Origin: Nitrospirota bacterium
Lineage (GTDB): Bacteria > Nitrospirota > Thermodesulfovibrionia > Thermodesulfovibrionales > UBA1546
Length of the DNA stretch: 33,465 bases
Assembly: GCA_021824065.1 (NCBI GenBank)
Contig: JAKALU010000013.1
Span: forward strand, 1 to 33,465
Direction: 5' to 3'
In this document: one piece after another, positions 17,754-26,964 of the stretch
Layout: every line of letters starts with the position of its first letter
How positions within the stretch are numbered: the stretch's first letter is position 1
The notes under the pieces: generated by a model
The model's database searches: none
Seen by the model: only the letters and a program-made list of their open reading frames with translations
Told to the model about the DNA's origin: nothing
Program-made: the position numbers and the translations under genes

Positions 17754-17825
17754 AGATTCTGAAACAAGTCCGGCATGACAACTAAAAATCGAATAATCTG
17801 TCATTCTGAACTTGTTTCAGAATCT
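17754..17825. repeat. Nested inverted repeat between the selenoprotein and YtkA-like genes
   Basis: AGATTCTGAAACAAGT (17754-17769) and ACTTGTTTCAGAATCT (17810-17825), perfect 16-bp arms, with inner ATGACA/TGTCAT. Confidence 0.8.
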
Positions 17826-17845
17826 AATAACAACAGGAGGAAGAC

Positions 17846-18235
17846 ATGAAAAAATTGGCTGTATTCAGTTTAATCCTGCTTTTAATAGCAGGCATAGCAT
17901 ACGCAAAGGACTACGAGGTAAAGAAAAAGGCAGGGGATTATGATGTCGAAGTAAAGATCGATAAGAACCCGCCTGTTGTTGGTGACAACAACATTAAGGT
18001 TGAGATAAAAGACTCCGCTGGCAAATATGTCACTGATGCAAAAGTAAAGGTTGAATACTCCATGCCAGCAATGCCGGGTATGCCTGCAATGACCTATAAA
18101 ACAGATGCTGCATTAAAGGGCAATGAATATAAGGCAAAGATGAATCTTTCGATGTCAGGTGCATGGAATGTTGCTGTAAAAATAATTCGTGGCGGCAAAA
18201 CAACAACAGTAAAGTTCAATGTGGATGCACATTAG
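17846..18235 (+). CDS. YtkA/FixH-like exported domain protein
   Basis: Signal peptide; YDVEVKIDKNPPVVGDNNIKVEIKDSAGKYVTDAKVKVEYSMPAMPGMPAM...SGAWNVAVKIIRGGKTTTVKFNV. Confidence 0.8.
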   Translation: MKKLAVFSLILLLIAGIAYAKDYEVKKKAGDYDVEVKIDKNPPVVGDNNIKVEIKDSAGKYVTDAKVKVEYSMPAMPGMPAMTYKTDAALKGNEYKAKMNLSMSGAWNVAVKIIRGGKTTTVKFNVDAH

Positions 18236-18248
18236 AAACAGAATAAAG

Positions 18249-19568
18249 ATGCCAGAGCACAGAGCACAGACAAAATCTCTAAAATCACTGGTTAAAAAAT
18301 CTGTGTTCTGTGTTCTGTGTTCTGTGTTCTTGGCTCCTAATGCTTTTGCTGAAGACTTAAAGCTTCAGGATCTGATTGATGAGGGATTAAAAAATAACCA
18401 TGACCTTATTGTTTCTGAGTTCAGGGCCTCTACTTCGAAATACAGAATACCTCAGGCTCAGAGCCTTCCTGATCCAATGTTCATGGTCGGTTATCAGAAT
18501 GAAGGGTGGAGCAGATATACATATGGCGAAATGGAAGGCGCACAATGGATGTTCTCTGCATCTCAGATGTTCCCATTCCCGGGGAAACTCTCATTAAAAG
18601 GAGAGATGGTTGCTAAAGAATCTGAAAGCCTGAAGGCATCGTATGAATCTGCAAAACTTGCAACCATAGCAAAAATCAAAGAACTATACTATGATTTATT
18701 TCTTACATATAAGGATATTGACCTTATCGGAGACAAGACTGCGCTTTTCTCAAAAATAGAGGATGCTGCACTTGCACGATATTCAACTGGCATGGCGCCT
18801 CAACAGGAAGTCCTGATGGCACAGACAGAAAAATACATGCTTCTTGAAAAAGAGGAGATGCTGAAACAAAAAATCCAATCCATCGAGGCAATGCTCAATG
18901 CAACTGTTGGAAGGGATATTAATTCTCCGCTCGGCAGACCGGTTGAGCCTGCTTACACCGCATATGATTATAGTATGGATGGGCTGCTTACGATGTCATA
19001 CGAAAATTCTCCAGAGATAAAATTTAAAGAGAAAATGATTGAGGCAGCAGCAGCAAAGGTTAAGATGGCTGAGAAAGAATATTATCCCGATTTCACACTC
19101 AGTGCGAGCGTATTTAAAAGAAAAGGTGATTTTGAAGACATGTGGAGTCTTACAACCACAATTAATATCCCAATATTTTATAGGACAAAACAGAAAATGG
19201 CTGTGCTTGAGACAGAATCCTCCCTTGCAGAAGCAAGGCATGAACTTGAGGCAACAAGGTTTATGCTGGCTTCTGGCATAAGGGACAACTACTCAATGTT
19301 AAAGACAGCAGATAGATTGATGGAACTTTACAAAAATGGTCTGATACCCAAAACATATCAAGACTATGAATTAGCCTTATCAGGTTATATAACAGGAAAG
19401 ATTGAGGCAATAACTGTTATATCGAGGCTAAAATCTCTCATTGACTATGAACTTTTATACTGGGGACAGTTCGTTGAAAGGGAGAAAGCAATAGCAAGGA
19501 TTGAGGCATTAACGACAGTCAGTAGTCAGCAGTCAGTAGTCAGCAGTCAAGGAGAAAAAGAGAAATGA
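18249..19568 (+). CDS. TolC-family outer-membrane efflux protein (CusC-like)
   Basis: LQDLIDEGLKNNHDL, repeated coiled-coil OMF helices, signal peptide ending NAFA. Confidence 0.88.
   Translation: MPEHRAQTKSLKSLVKKSVFCVLCSVFLAPNAFAEDLKLQDLIDEGLKNNHDLIVSEFRASTSKYRIPQAQSLPDPMFMVGYQNEGWSRYTYGEMEGAQWMFSASQMFPFPGKLSLKGEMVAKESESLKASYESAKLATIAKIKELYYDLFLTYKDIDLIGDKTALFSKIEDAALARYSTGMAPQQEVLMAQTEKYMLLEKEEMLKQKIQSIEAMLNATVGRDINSPLGRPVEPAYTAYDYSMDGLLTMSYENSPEIKFKEKMIEAAAAKVKMAEKEYYPDFTLSASVFKRKGDFEDMWSLTTTINIPIFYRTKQKMAVLETESSLAEARHELEATRFMLASGIRDNYSMLKTADRLMELYKNGLIPKTYQDYELALSGYITGKIEAITVISRLKSLIDYELLYWGQFVEREKAIARIEALTTVSSQQSVVSSQGEKEK
18300..18330. repeat. 7-bp tandem repeat TCTGTGT (4 units plus partial) in the signal-peptide coding region
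   Basis: tctgtgttctgtgttctgtgttctgtgttct read directly from sequence. Confidence 0.95.
19516..19549. repeat. 14-bp tandem repeat at the 3' end of the TolC-like gene
   Basis: CAGTCAGTAGTCAG x2 plus CAGTCA; encodes TVSSQQSVVSSQ. Confidence 0.95.
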
Positions 19569-20866
19569 AAAAGAGAAAGCTGATAATCATCGCTGGATTG
19601 ATTTTAGTAGCTGGGTTTTTATTTTATCTTTCAAAATCAGGCTCGCTTGATAATATTTTAAAAACTAAAGCAGAGAAGTCCGTACAATCATCTCAAGCTA
19701 ATCCAGAACATCAGCAGTCTGCAGAAACCGCAAAACCCGAGGAACAAAGCCAACCTCCGGAGGAGCAAACAGAAGAAGTTCCTACAGTTGAAATACCCTT
19801 AGACAAACAGCAGTTAATCGGGGTTAAGACAACCGAGGTAGCAGTAAAGCCCCTTCAGAAGATTATAAGAACAGTAGGCCGTATTGAATATGATGAGAGA
19901 AGGCTTGCCACTGTTAATACAAAGATTGAAGGATGGATTGAGAAACTCTATGTGGATTATACAGGCAGATATGTAAAAAAAGGAGAACCACTATCTGAGA
20001 TTTACAGCCCTGAGCTCATCGCTACTCAGCAGGAATTCATAAATGCAGTGAAATGGGGTCAGTCTCCTCAGGCGACTCGTCCGCACCCGGGCGGACTCGC
20101 CGAGGAGAGCCGAGGCGAGGGGTCAGGGGTCAGGGGTCAGGAGTCGAAGGTAGTTAGTGAATTAATATCAAAGGATGCCGCGGCAATAGTCGAGGCTGCA
20201 AGACAGAGATTAAGACTCTGGGACATAACAGAAAATCAGATCAAAAAGATTGAAGAAACAGGAAAGCCTATAAGGACATTGACTATATACAGCCCTGTGA
20301 GCGGCTATGTTGTTCAAAAAATGGCATTGCAAGGGATGCGTGTAATGCCTGGCGAAAAGCTTTTTGATGTTGCAGACCTGTCAACAGTCTGGGTAGTTTC
20401 TGATATTTATGAATATGAATTGCCTCTGATAAAAACAGGACAGACAGCAAAAATAAGTCTGAGCTATTTCCCCGGCAAAGAATTTTCATCAGTGATTGAT
20501 TATGTTTATCCTGCACTTGCAGGCGAGACAAGGACTGCTAAAGTAAGATTCTCAATCTCAAATCCCGGCGGGCAGCTTAAACCCCAGATGTTTACCAACG
20601 TAGAAGTAAAGATTGACCTTGGCAGAAAACTTGCCATTCCTGATGATGCTGTAATTGATACAGGCACAAGGCAGATTGTCTATGTGGATAAAGATGAAGG
20701 ATATTTTGAACCGAGGGAGGTAATGCTCGGCATAAGGGCAGAAGGTTTCAGAGAAGTGGTCATGGGATTAAAAGCAGGCGAAAAGGTCGCCTCATCTGCA
20801 ACGTTCCTAATTGATTCAGAGGCACAGCTTAAAGGTGTCACACCGCTGGGCGAACATAAACATTAA
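19565..20866 (+). CDS. Efflux RND periplasmic adaptor (CusB-like)
   Basis: GRIEYDERRLATVNTKIEGWIEKLYVDYTGRYVKKGEPLSEIYSPELIATQQEFI; LTIYSPVSGYVVQKMALQGMRVMPGEKLFDVADLSTVWV. Confidence 0.92.
   Translation: MKKRKLIIIAGLILVAGFLFYLSKSGSLDNILKTKAEKSVQSSQANPEHQQSAETAKPEEQSQPPEEQTEEVPTVEIPLDKQQLIGVKTTEVAVKPLQKIIRTVGRIEYDERRLATVNTKIEGWIEKLYVDYTGRYVKKGEPLSEIYSPELIATQQEFINAVKWGQSPQATRPHPGGLAEESRGEGSGVRGQESKVVSELISKDAAAIVEAARQRLRLWDITENQIKKIEETGKPIRTLTIYSPVSGYVVQKMALQGMRVMPGEKLFDVADLSTVWVVSDIYEYELPLIKTGQTAKISLSYFPGKEFSSVIDYVYPALAGETRTAKVRFSISNPGGQLKPQMFTNVEVKIDLGRKLAIPDDAVIDTGTRQIVYVDKDEGYFEPREVMLGIRAEGFREVVMGLKAGEKVASSATFLIDSEAQLKGVTPLGEHKH
20119..20139. repeat. 7-bp tandem repeat GGGGTCA x3 inside the cusB-like CDS
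   Basis: ggggtcaggggtcaggggtca, next to a GTCCGC/GCGGAC hairpin (about 20079-20096). Confidence 0.9.
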
Positions 20867-20921
20867 AGCAAAAATGATGAATGTCTCTAAAGCAGGGATA
20901 GTATCTTCGCTCATTCTCGCC

Positions 20922-21005
20922 TCCCGACAAAAAGTCGGGGGACTCCGAGGATTTTGCCTCACCCCCCTCATGTCCCCCCTTGGCAAGGGGGGATGTAAGG
21001 GGGGT
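20922..21005. repeat. Double-hairpin G/C-run repeat in the cusB-cusA intergenic region
   Basis: CCCGAC-AAAAA-GTCGGG plus ACCCCCCT...CCCCCCTTG-G-CAAGGGGGG...AGGGGGGT. Confidence 0.85.
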
Positions 21006-21074
21006 TACTGTCGGAATATCAGCAAAATAATCCGCTCAGATACAATCCCTGTTTATCATGATTAGGACTGAAAT

Positions 21075-24000
21075 ATGATAGCAAAAATAATAGAATACAG
21101 CGCAAGAAACAAATTCATAATATTTCTGCTGATCGGATTTCTCTCTGCATGGGGATACTGGTCGCTTAAGAATACACCATTGGATGCAATACCTGATTTA
21201 AGCGACACGCAGGTAATAATATACACTGAATGGCCGGGAAGAAGTCCAGACCTTGTTGAGGACCAGATAACATATCCAATTACATCCACTCTATTGGCAG
21301 CGCCAAAGGTGCAGGTTGTGCGCGGATTTTCCTTTCTCGGCAGTTCATTCATTTATGTCATTTTTGAAGAAGGTACAAATATATACTGGGCAAGGAGCAG
21401 GGTTTTAGAATATCTTCAGGCAGTTAAAAATAAACTCCCGCCTGATGTAAACCCTGTTTTAGGACCTGACGCTACCAGCGTAGGATGGGGCTTCAGTTAT
21501 GCAGTTGTAGATGAAACAGGCGGACATGACCTCTCGCAACTTCGTTCTATCCAAGATTGGAATACCAAACTCGCTCTTGAAAGCGTACCCGGTGTATCGC
21601 AGGTCGCCAGTGTCGGGGGATTTGTAAAACAATATCAGATAAACATCGACCCCAATCGCCTTGCAGCATATAACGTACCTGTTATGAAAATCATGGAGTC
21701 TATCCGCCGAAGCAATAAGGATGTGGAGGGTCGCGTCATTGAGTTTTCAGGTGTGGAATACATGGTTCGGGGCCGAGGGTATATCAAAAGCATTAAGGAC
21801 TTAGAGGATATCCCTGTTGGCACAAATGGTGTCGGGACACCTGTATTCTTACGTGATATTGCTAATATCCAGCTCGGGCCCGAGATAAGGAGGGGACTTA
21901 TTGACCTTGATGGGAAAGGCGAAGTGGCTGGTGGCATTGTTGTTGTCCGTTTTGGGGAGAATGTCCTTAATGTCATTGAACGTGTGAAAGAAAAGATCGA
22001 AAACGACATTCAGCCCAGTCTGCCAAAAGGCGTTAAGATCATTACCACCTATGACAGGACAGATCTTATACACAGGTCAATAGACACCTTAAAAGATGAG
22101 ATAATCAAGCTGTCGGTGGCAGTCAGTGCAGTCTGTGTCGTGTTTCTTTTCCATCTGCCCAGTGCCCTTGTTGTTATATTGACACTGCCTGTCGCCATTA
22201 TTATTTCATTTATTTGTATGTATTACATAGGGGTTACGTCAAACATCATGAGTCTTGGCGGCATCGCCATTGCTATTGGAGCTATGGTGGATGCCTCTAT
22301 TATCATGGTTGAAAATGCCCATAAAAAACTTGAGGACTGGGAACTGCACGGGAAAACTGGAAATCGTTTGGATGTAATTATAGATGCTGCAAAAGAGGTT
22401 GGGCCGTCTCTGTTTTTCTCTCTCCTGGTTATTACGGTTGGATTCCTTCCCATATTTACACTACAGGCACAGTCAGGAAGGCTTTTTAAACCGCTGGCAT
22501 ACACAAAAACATTTGCTATGCTCTTTTCATCCTTTCTTGCCATTACACTGACACCCGTTCTAATGGGTCTTTTCATAAGAGGGAAGATTCGACCTGAAGA
22601 AAAGAATCCGGTCAGTCTGATATTGCACAAACTATACGAGCCGATCGCAAAAATTGCATTAAGGTTCAGAAAGACAGTCATAATCCTTGCAATAATTATA
22701 ATGTTGTTAACAGTTTATCCTTTCATAAAACTCGGCTCTGAATTTATGCCTCCGTTATATGAGGGGACGCTTTTTTATATGCCTGTTACTGTTCCCGCTG
22801 CTTCAATCTCAGAGGTGTCGAAGCTGCTTCAGATACAGGACAAAATTCTAAAAAAAATCCCTGAAGTGACCCATGTCTTTGGAAAGGCTGGACGTGCCGA
22901 GACCGCAACAGACCCGGCGCCCCTCGAGATGTTCGAAACCGTTATTAATCTCAAGCCGGAATCAGAGTGGCGCAAGGGGATGGATGTAGAAAAACTGAAG
23001 AATGAGATGAACGAGGCGCTCACAATCCCTGGGGTTGCGAACTCCTTTACAATGCCGATTAAGGCCAGAATCGATATGCTTGCAACTGGTATAAGAACGC
23101 CTGTAGGAGTTAAGGTCTTAGGACCTAAAATTGATGTAATAGAAAAGATTGCCATGAATGTGGAGAATGCCATAAAAGAGATTAAAGGCACAAGAAGTGC
23201 TTATGCTGAAAGATTAACAACCGGTTATTTCCTTGATATTAAACCAAAGCGCAATGAGATAGCACGTTATGGTCTTTCCATGGATGACGTTCAGGATGTG
23301 ATTGCGAGTACACTTGGCGGCATGACCCAGACAATAACTGTGGAGGGCAGAGAGAGATATCCTGTAAATGTCAGATATTTACGGGAATTGAGAAACGATA
23401 TAGAGAAAATAAAGAGGATACTCGTCCCTGTCAACCTCTCGGGTGGCTCATCCAATATGCAGGGCATATTTACTACTGCTATGGGGACAGCCCAGATACC
23501 ATTGGGAGAAATTGCTGATATAAGCATTGTTAAGGGACCAACATCGATTAAGAGCGAAGAAGGACTTCTCGCAGCGTATGTTTTTGTTGACTTTTCTGGT
23601 CGTGATATTGGCGGTTATGTCGGGGAGGCAAAGAAAAAAGTTGCGTCTACTGTTAAGTTACCAGAAGGCTATAGACTTGAGTGGAGCGGCGAGTACGAAT
23701 ATCTTGTTAGGACACATGAAAGGTTGAAACTCGTTATTCCCCTTACAGCACTTATAATTTTTGTTCTTATTTATTTCAACACCAAGTCAGTGACAAAGAC
23801 AATAATCGTTCTTCTTGCTGTCCCGTTCTCCCTCGTTGGGTCTTTCTGGCTTCTTTATCTTCTTAATTACAACATGAGTATTGCGGTATGGGTCGGTATT
23901 ATAGCTCTTGCAGGTCTTGATGCAGAGACTGGTGTCGTAATGCTACTTTATCTTGAGCTTGCATATGAGAAATGGAAAAAGGAAGGCAAACTAAATTCCG

Positions 24001-24245
24001 GCAGTGATCTAAAAGATGCTGTAATGTATGGCGCTGTAAAAAGGATACGCCCTAAGATAATGACTGTGAGCGTCATCCTTGCCGGGCTTATACCGATAAT
24101 GTTCAGCCATGGCACCGGAGCTGATGTGATGAAACGAATTGCAGCTCCTATGGTGGGCGGTGTTATAACATCCACAATCCTTGAGTTAATAATATACCCT
24201 GCTATTTATATGATATGGAAAGGGAGGGGATTTAACAAACAATGA
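21075..24245 (+). CDS. Heavy-metal RND efflux permease (CusA/CzcA family)
   Basis: NTPLDAIPDLSDTQVIIYTEWPGRSPDLVEDQITYPI; TM4-like GGIAIAIGAMVDASIIMVENAHKKLE; 1056 aa. Confidence 0.95.
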   Translation: MIAKIIEYSARNKFIIFLLIGFLSAWGYWSLKNTPLDAIPDLSDTQVIIYTEWPGRSPDLVEDQITYPITSTLLAAPKVQVVRGFSFLGSSFIYVIFEEGTNIYWARSRVLEYLQAVKNKLPPDVNPVLGPDATSVGWGFSYAVVDETGGHDLSQLRSIQDWNTKLALESVPGVSQVASVGGFVKQYQINIDPNRLAAYNVPVMKIMESIRRSNKDVEGRVIEFSGVEYMVRGRGYIKSIKDLEDIPVGTNGVGTPVFLRDIANIQLGPEIRRGLIDLDGKGEVAGGIVVVRFGENVLNVIERVKEKIENDIQPSLPKGVKIITTYDRTDLIHRSIDTLKDEIIKLSVAVSAVCVVFLFHLPSALVVILTLPVAIIISFICMYYIGVTSNIMSLGGIAIAIGAMVDASIIMVENAHKKLEDWELHGKTGNRLDVIIDAAKEVGPSLFFSLLVITVGFLPIFTLQAQSGRLFKPLAYTKTFAMLFSSFLAITLTPVLMGLFIRGKIRPEEKNPVSLILHKLYEPIAKIALRFRKTVIILAIIIMLLTVYPFIKLGSEFMPPLYEGTLFYMPVTVPAASISEVSKLLQIQDKILKKIPEVTHVFGKAGRAETATDPAPLEMFETVINLKPESEWRKGMDVEKLKNEMNEALTIPGVANSFTMPIKARIDMLATGIRTPVGVKVLGPKIDVIEKIAMNVENAIKEIKGTRSAYAERLTTGYFLDIKPKRNEIARYGLSMDDVQDVIASTLGGMTQTITVEGRERYPVNVRYLRELRNDIEKIKRILVPVNLSGGSSNMQGIFTTAMGTAQIPLGEIADISIVKGPTSIKSEEGLLAAYVFVDFSGRDIGGYVGEAKKKVASTVKLPEGYRLEWSGEYEYLVRTHERLKLVIPLTALIIFVLIYFNTKSVTKTIIVLLAVPFSLVGSFWLLYLLNYNMSIAVWVGIIALAGLDAETGVVMLLYLELAYEKWKKEGKLNSGSDLKDAVMYGAVKRIRPKIMTVSVILAGLIPIMFSHGTGADVMKRIAAPMVGGVITSTILELIIYPAIYMIWKGRGFNKQ

Positions 24246-24655
24246 AACTATCTGCTATTTTTATTAGCCTTTTGTTTTTAATCAGTAGCAACAGAGCCGT
24301 AGCCGAGACCTCTTTACACAAACATGTTATGACCCCTGAAATGAAGAAGCAGCATCAAGCAATGGAAATAATCAACAAACAATGGAATGCTTGCAAAAAA
24401 ACCCTGAATAACAATAACCTTAATGCATCTGACAGGGCAATTGGAAAAATGCTTGAAGCTGCGACCTACATGGAGAAATTTAAATTGCACAGAAATGCAG
24501 ATAAGCATGAGCAGTTTGTTGAACAATGTAAGAACTTCAAAGAAAACCTAATTAACCTGAGAGAAGCCATAAAAACAGGAGATACCAATGCTACAAATAG
24601 ATTCTCAATAAAAGTGCAGGATAACTGCTATTACTGCCACAAGATATTCAGATAG
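24242..24655 (+). CDS. Exported cytochrome c'-like protein with C-terminal CxxCH
   Basis: Signal peptide; helical region; C-terminal DNCYYCHKIFR heme-binding motif. Confidence 0.65.
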   Translation: MKLSAIFISLLFLISSNRAVAETSLHKHVMTPEMKKQHQAMEIINKQWNACKKTLNNNNLNASDRAIGKMLEAATYMEKFKLHRNADKHEQFVEQCKNFKENLINLREAIKTGDTNATNRFSIKVQDNCYYCHKIFR

Positions 24656-24743
24656 GACTCCAGCTTTAAAATCCTAATCCTTGAAAAAATAAGGAAAAAA
24701 TTAGTAAAATTACACTTATTCAAATAGAATCTATAGGAGATTT

Positions 24744-25814
24744 ATGGGAGAGATTGAAAAACTGAGAGACGGGATTGATGCTGTTGATGAAGAGATTCTC
24801 AAGCTCCTCAATAAAAGAGCAACGATTGTACTTGAGATCGCCAGGATAAAACGTAATAATAAAGCAAAGTTTTACTCGCCTGAGCGCGAGCGGCAGATAA
24901 TAGAGAGGCTGACATCTTTGAACAAAGGGCCTTTCCCGAATAATGCGCTTAAAGCCCTTTATAGAGAATTACTTTCTGCCTCTTTGTCACTTGAAGAGCC
25001 TCTGAAGATAGCGTATTTCGGACCTCAAGCTACATTCACACACCTTGCAGCTCTAACACACTTCGGTTCCTCAGCAGCGTTTATACCTATGGAAAACATA
25101 AAAGGCGTATTTGACGCTGTTGACTCAGGAAAAGCTGAATTTGGAGTCGTGCCAATAGAGAATTCAAGCGAGGGAGTGATAAGTTATACACTCGATATGT
25201 TTATGGATTTTGACCTTAAGATTAACGCTGAGATAATGCTTGAGGTATCGCATAACCTGCTTTCAAAAAGCGGGAATAAAAGCAGGATTAAAAAAATATA
25301 CTCTCATCCCCCTGCAACTGCACAGTGCAGAAGATGGCTTGAGGCCAACATGTCTGGCATACCTGTAATGGAAGCCACGAGCACAGCAAAGGCAGCAGAG
25401 CTTGCCTCAAAAGAGGATGATGCTGCTGCGATTGCAAGCGAGCTTGCGGCTAAAGTTTATGCCCTCAACTTTGTGGAAGCTCATATAGAAGACAGCAAGC
25501 ACAACATTACAAGATTCCTTGTAATATCTAAGGAATCTTATCCGAAAACAGGAAAGGATAAGACATCTATAATGTTTTCCATAAAAGACAGGCCTGGCGC
25601 TCTCTATGATATCCTCTCGCCATTCAAGAAGGCAAAGATAAATCTCACCAAGATTGAGTCAAGACCTTCACGAAGAAAGGCTTGGGAATATATCTTCTTC
25701 GTGGATATGGAAGGCCATATAGAGGATAAAAAAGTCAGAAAAGCTATCGAGAACATGAAAGAGGGATGTCTATACCTTAAAATTCTTGGCTCCTATCCTC
25801 ATGGTGGCCAGTGA
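24744..25814 (+). CDS. pheA: Bifunctional chorismate mutase/prephenate dehydratase
   Basis: Chorismate mutase N-terminus, PDT VVPIENSSEGVISYTLDMF, ACT domain DRPGALYDILSPFKKAKINLTKIESRPS. Confidence 0.96.
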   Translation: MGEIEKLRDGIDAVDEEILKLLNKRATIVLEIARIKRNNKAKFYSPERERQIIERLTSLNKGPFPNNALKALYRELLSASLSLEEPLKIAYFGPQATFTHLAALTHFGSSAAFIPMENIKGVFDAVDSGKAEFGVVPIENSSEGVISYTLDMFMDFDLKINAEIMLEVSHNLLSKSGNKSRIKKIYSHPPATAQCRRWLEANMSGIPVMEATSTAKAAELASKEDDAAAIASELAAKVYALNFVEAHIEDSKHNITRFLVISKESYPKTGKDKTSIMFSIKDRPGALYDILSPFKKAKINLTKIESRPSRRKAWEYIFFVDMEGHIEDKKVRKAIENMKEGCLYLKILGSYPHGGQ

Positions 25815-26899
25815 TAAAGGCTCCAGAGCATATAAGGACTATAAAGCCGTATGTCCCTGGTAAACCTATCGAGGAACTTGAGAGAGAGCTTGGGATAAAA
25901 AACTCCATTAAACTTGCATCAAATGAAAATCCAATCGGGCCGTCACCACTTGCCTTAAAGGCAATAAAAAACCGCTCAAACTGTTTAAACAGTTTAAACC
26001 GTTATCCTGATGGTAGTGGATATTATCTTAAGAATGCATTAGCAGAAAAACTATCTGTAAAGCCCGAAGAGATTATACTGGGTAATGGCTCGAATGAACT
26101 CATTGATATAGCAGCAAGAACATTCATGAGTCCTGGTGATGAGGCTGTTATGGCGTATCCGTCTTTTGTTGTTTATTCTATGGCTGTTCAAGCAATGGGC
26201 GGGAGGGCAATTCAGGTGCCATTGAAAGATTATAAACATGACCTTAATGCAATGTTGGATGCAGTGACACCAAGAACAAAGATGCTCTTTATTGCAAATC
26301 CCAATAACCCAACAGGAACTATGAACACCAGGACAGAACTTGACAGGCTTATGAGCAGGGTCAAGGATGGTATTCTTGTGGTTATTGACGAGGCATACTA
26401 TGAGTATGTCACAGACCCTGAATACGCTGACAGTTTTAAACACTTCAGGAATGGGAAGGACATATTAATCCTGAGGACATTTTCTAAGATATACGGGCTC
26501 GCTGGGCTAAGAATCGGCTATGGTATTGCAAGGCAGGACATAATAACTGAGATGAATAAGATACGCGCTCCATTTAACACAAACACAATTGCGCAGAAAG
26601 CAGCAATTGAGGCATTAAAAGACAAGACACATGTAAGGCTGTCACAGAGGATAAATAATAATGGTAAAGAATATCTGTATAAGGAACTATCTTCACTTGG
26701 TATAAAATATGTTCCCACAGAGGCGAACTTTATATATATGATCATGGATAAAGATTCAAAAACAGTCTATGATGCCCTGTTAAAGCAGGGTGTGATAGTA
26801 AGGCCTATGGGTCCAAAAGAACTTAGAGTGACCATAGGACTGCCAGAGGAAAATAAGAGATTTATTGGTGCACTTAAAAAGTCAAGAGTTGAGAGTTAA
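25811..26899 (+). CDS. hisC: Histidinol-phosphate aminotransferase
   Basis: PYVPGKPIEELERELG, KLASNENPIGPSP, NPNNPTGT, RTFSKIYGLAGLRIGYG; GTG start overlapping pheA. Confidence 0.93.
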   Translation: MIKAPEHIRTIKPYVPGKPIEELERELGIKNSIKLASNENPIGPSPLALKAIKNRSNCLNSLNRYPDGSGYYLKNALAEKLSVKPEEIILGNGSNELIDIAARTFMSPGDEAVMAYPSFVVYSMAVQAMGGRAIQVPLKDYKHDLNAMLDAVTPRTKMLFIANPNNPTGTMNTRTELDRLMSRVKDGILVVIDEAYYEYVTDPEYADSFKHFRNGKDILILRTFSKIYGLAGLRIGYGIARQDIITEMNKIRAPFNTNTIAQKAAIEALKDKTHVRLSQRINNNGKEYLYKELSSLGIKYVPTEANFIYMIMDKDSKTVYDALLKQGVIVRPMGPKELRVTIGLPEENKRFIGALKKSRVES

Positions 26900-26964
26900 G
26901 AGTCATTGGTATTTTAATTTTCACCTTTTAACTTTTAACTCTGAACTTACTACTGGAGGAATAG

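Noticed and set aside
17598-17804. 68-aa minus-strand ORF antisense to the selenoprotein C-terminus
   Set aside because: Antisense to a better-supported coding frame and partly repeat-derived.
18300-19549. Short tandem repeats considered as a CRISPR array
   Set aside because: Units of 7 or 14 bp without unique spacers; no cas genes in the window.
20811-21065. 84-aa ORF over the cusB-cusA gap
   Set aside because: Mostly encoded by the adaptor 3' end and the G/C-run repeat; no SD or protein-like composition.
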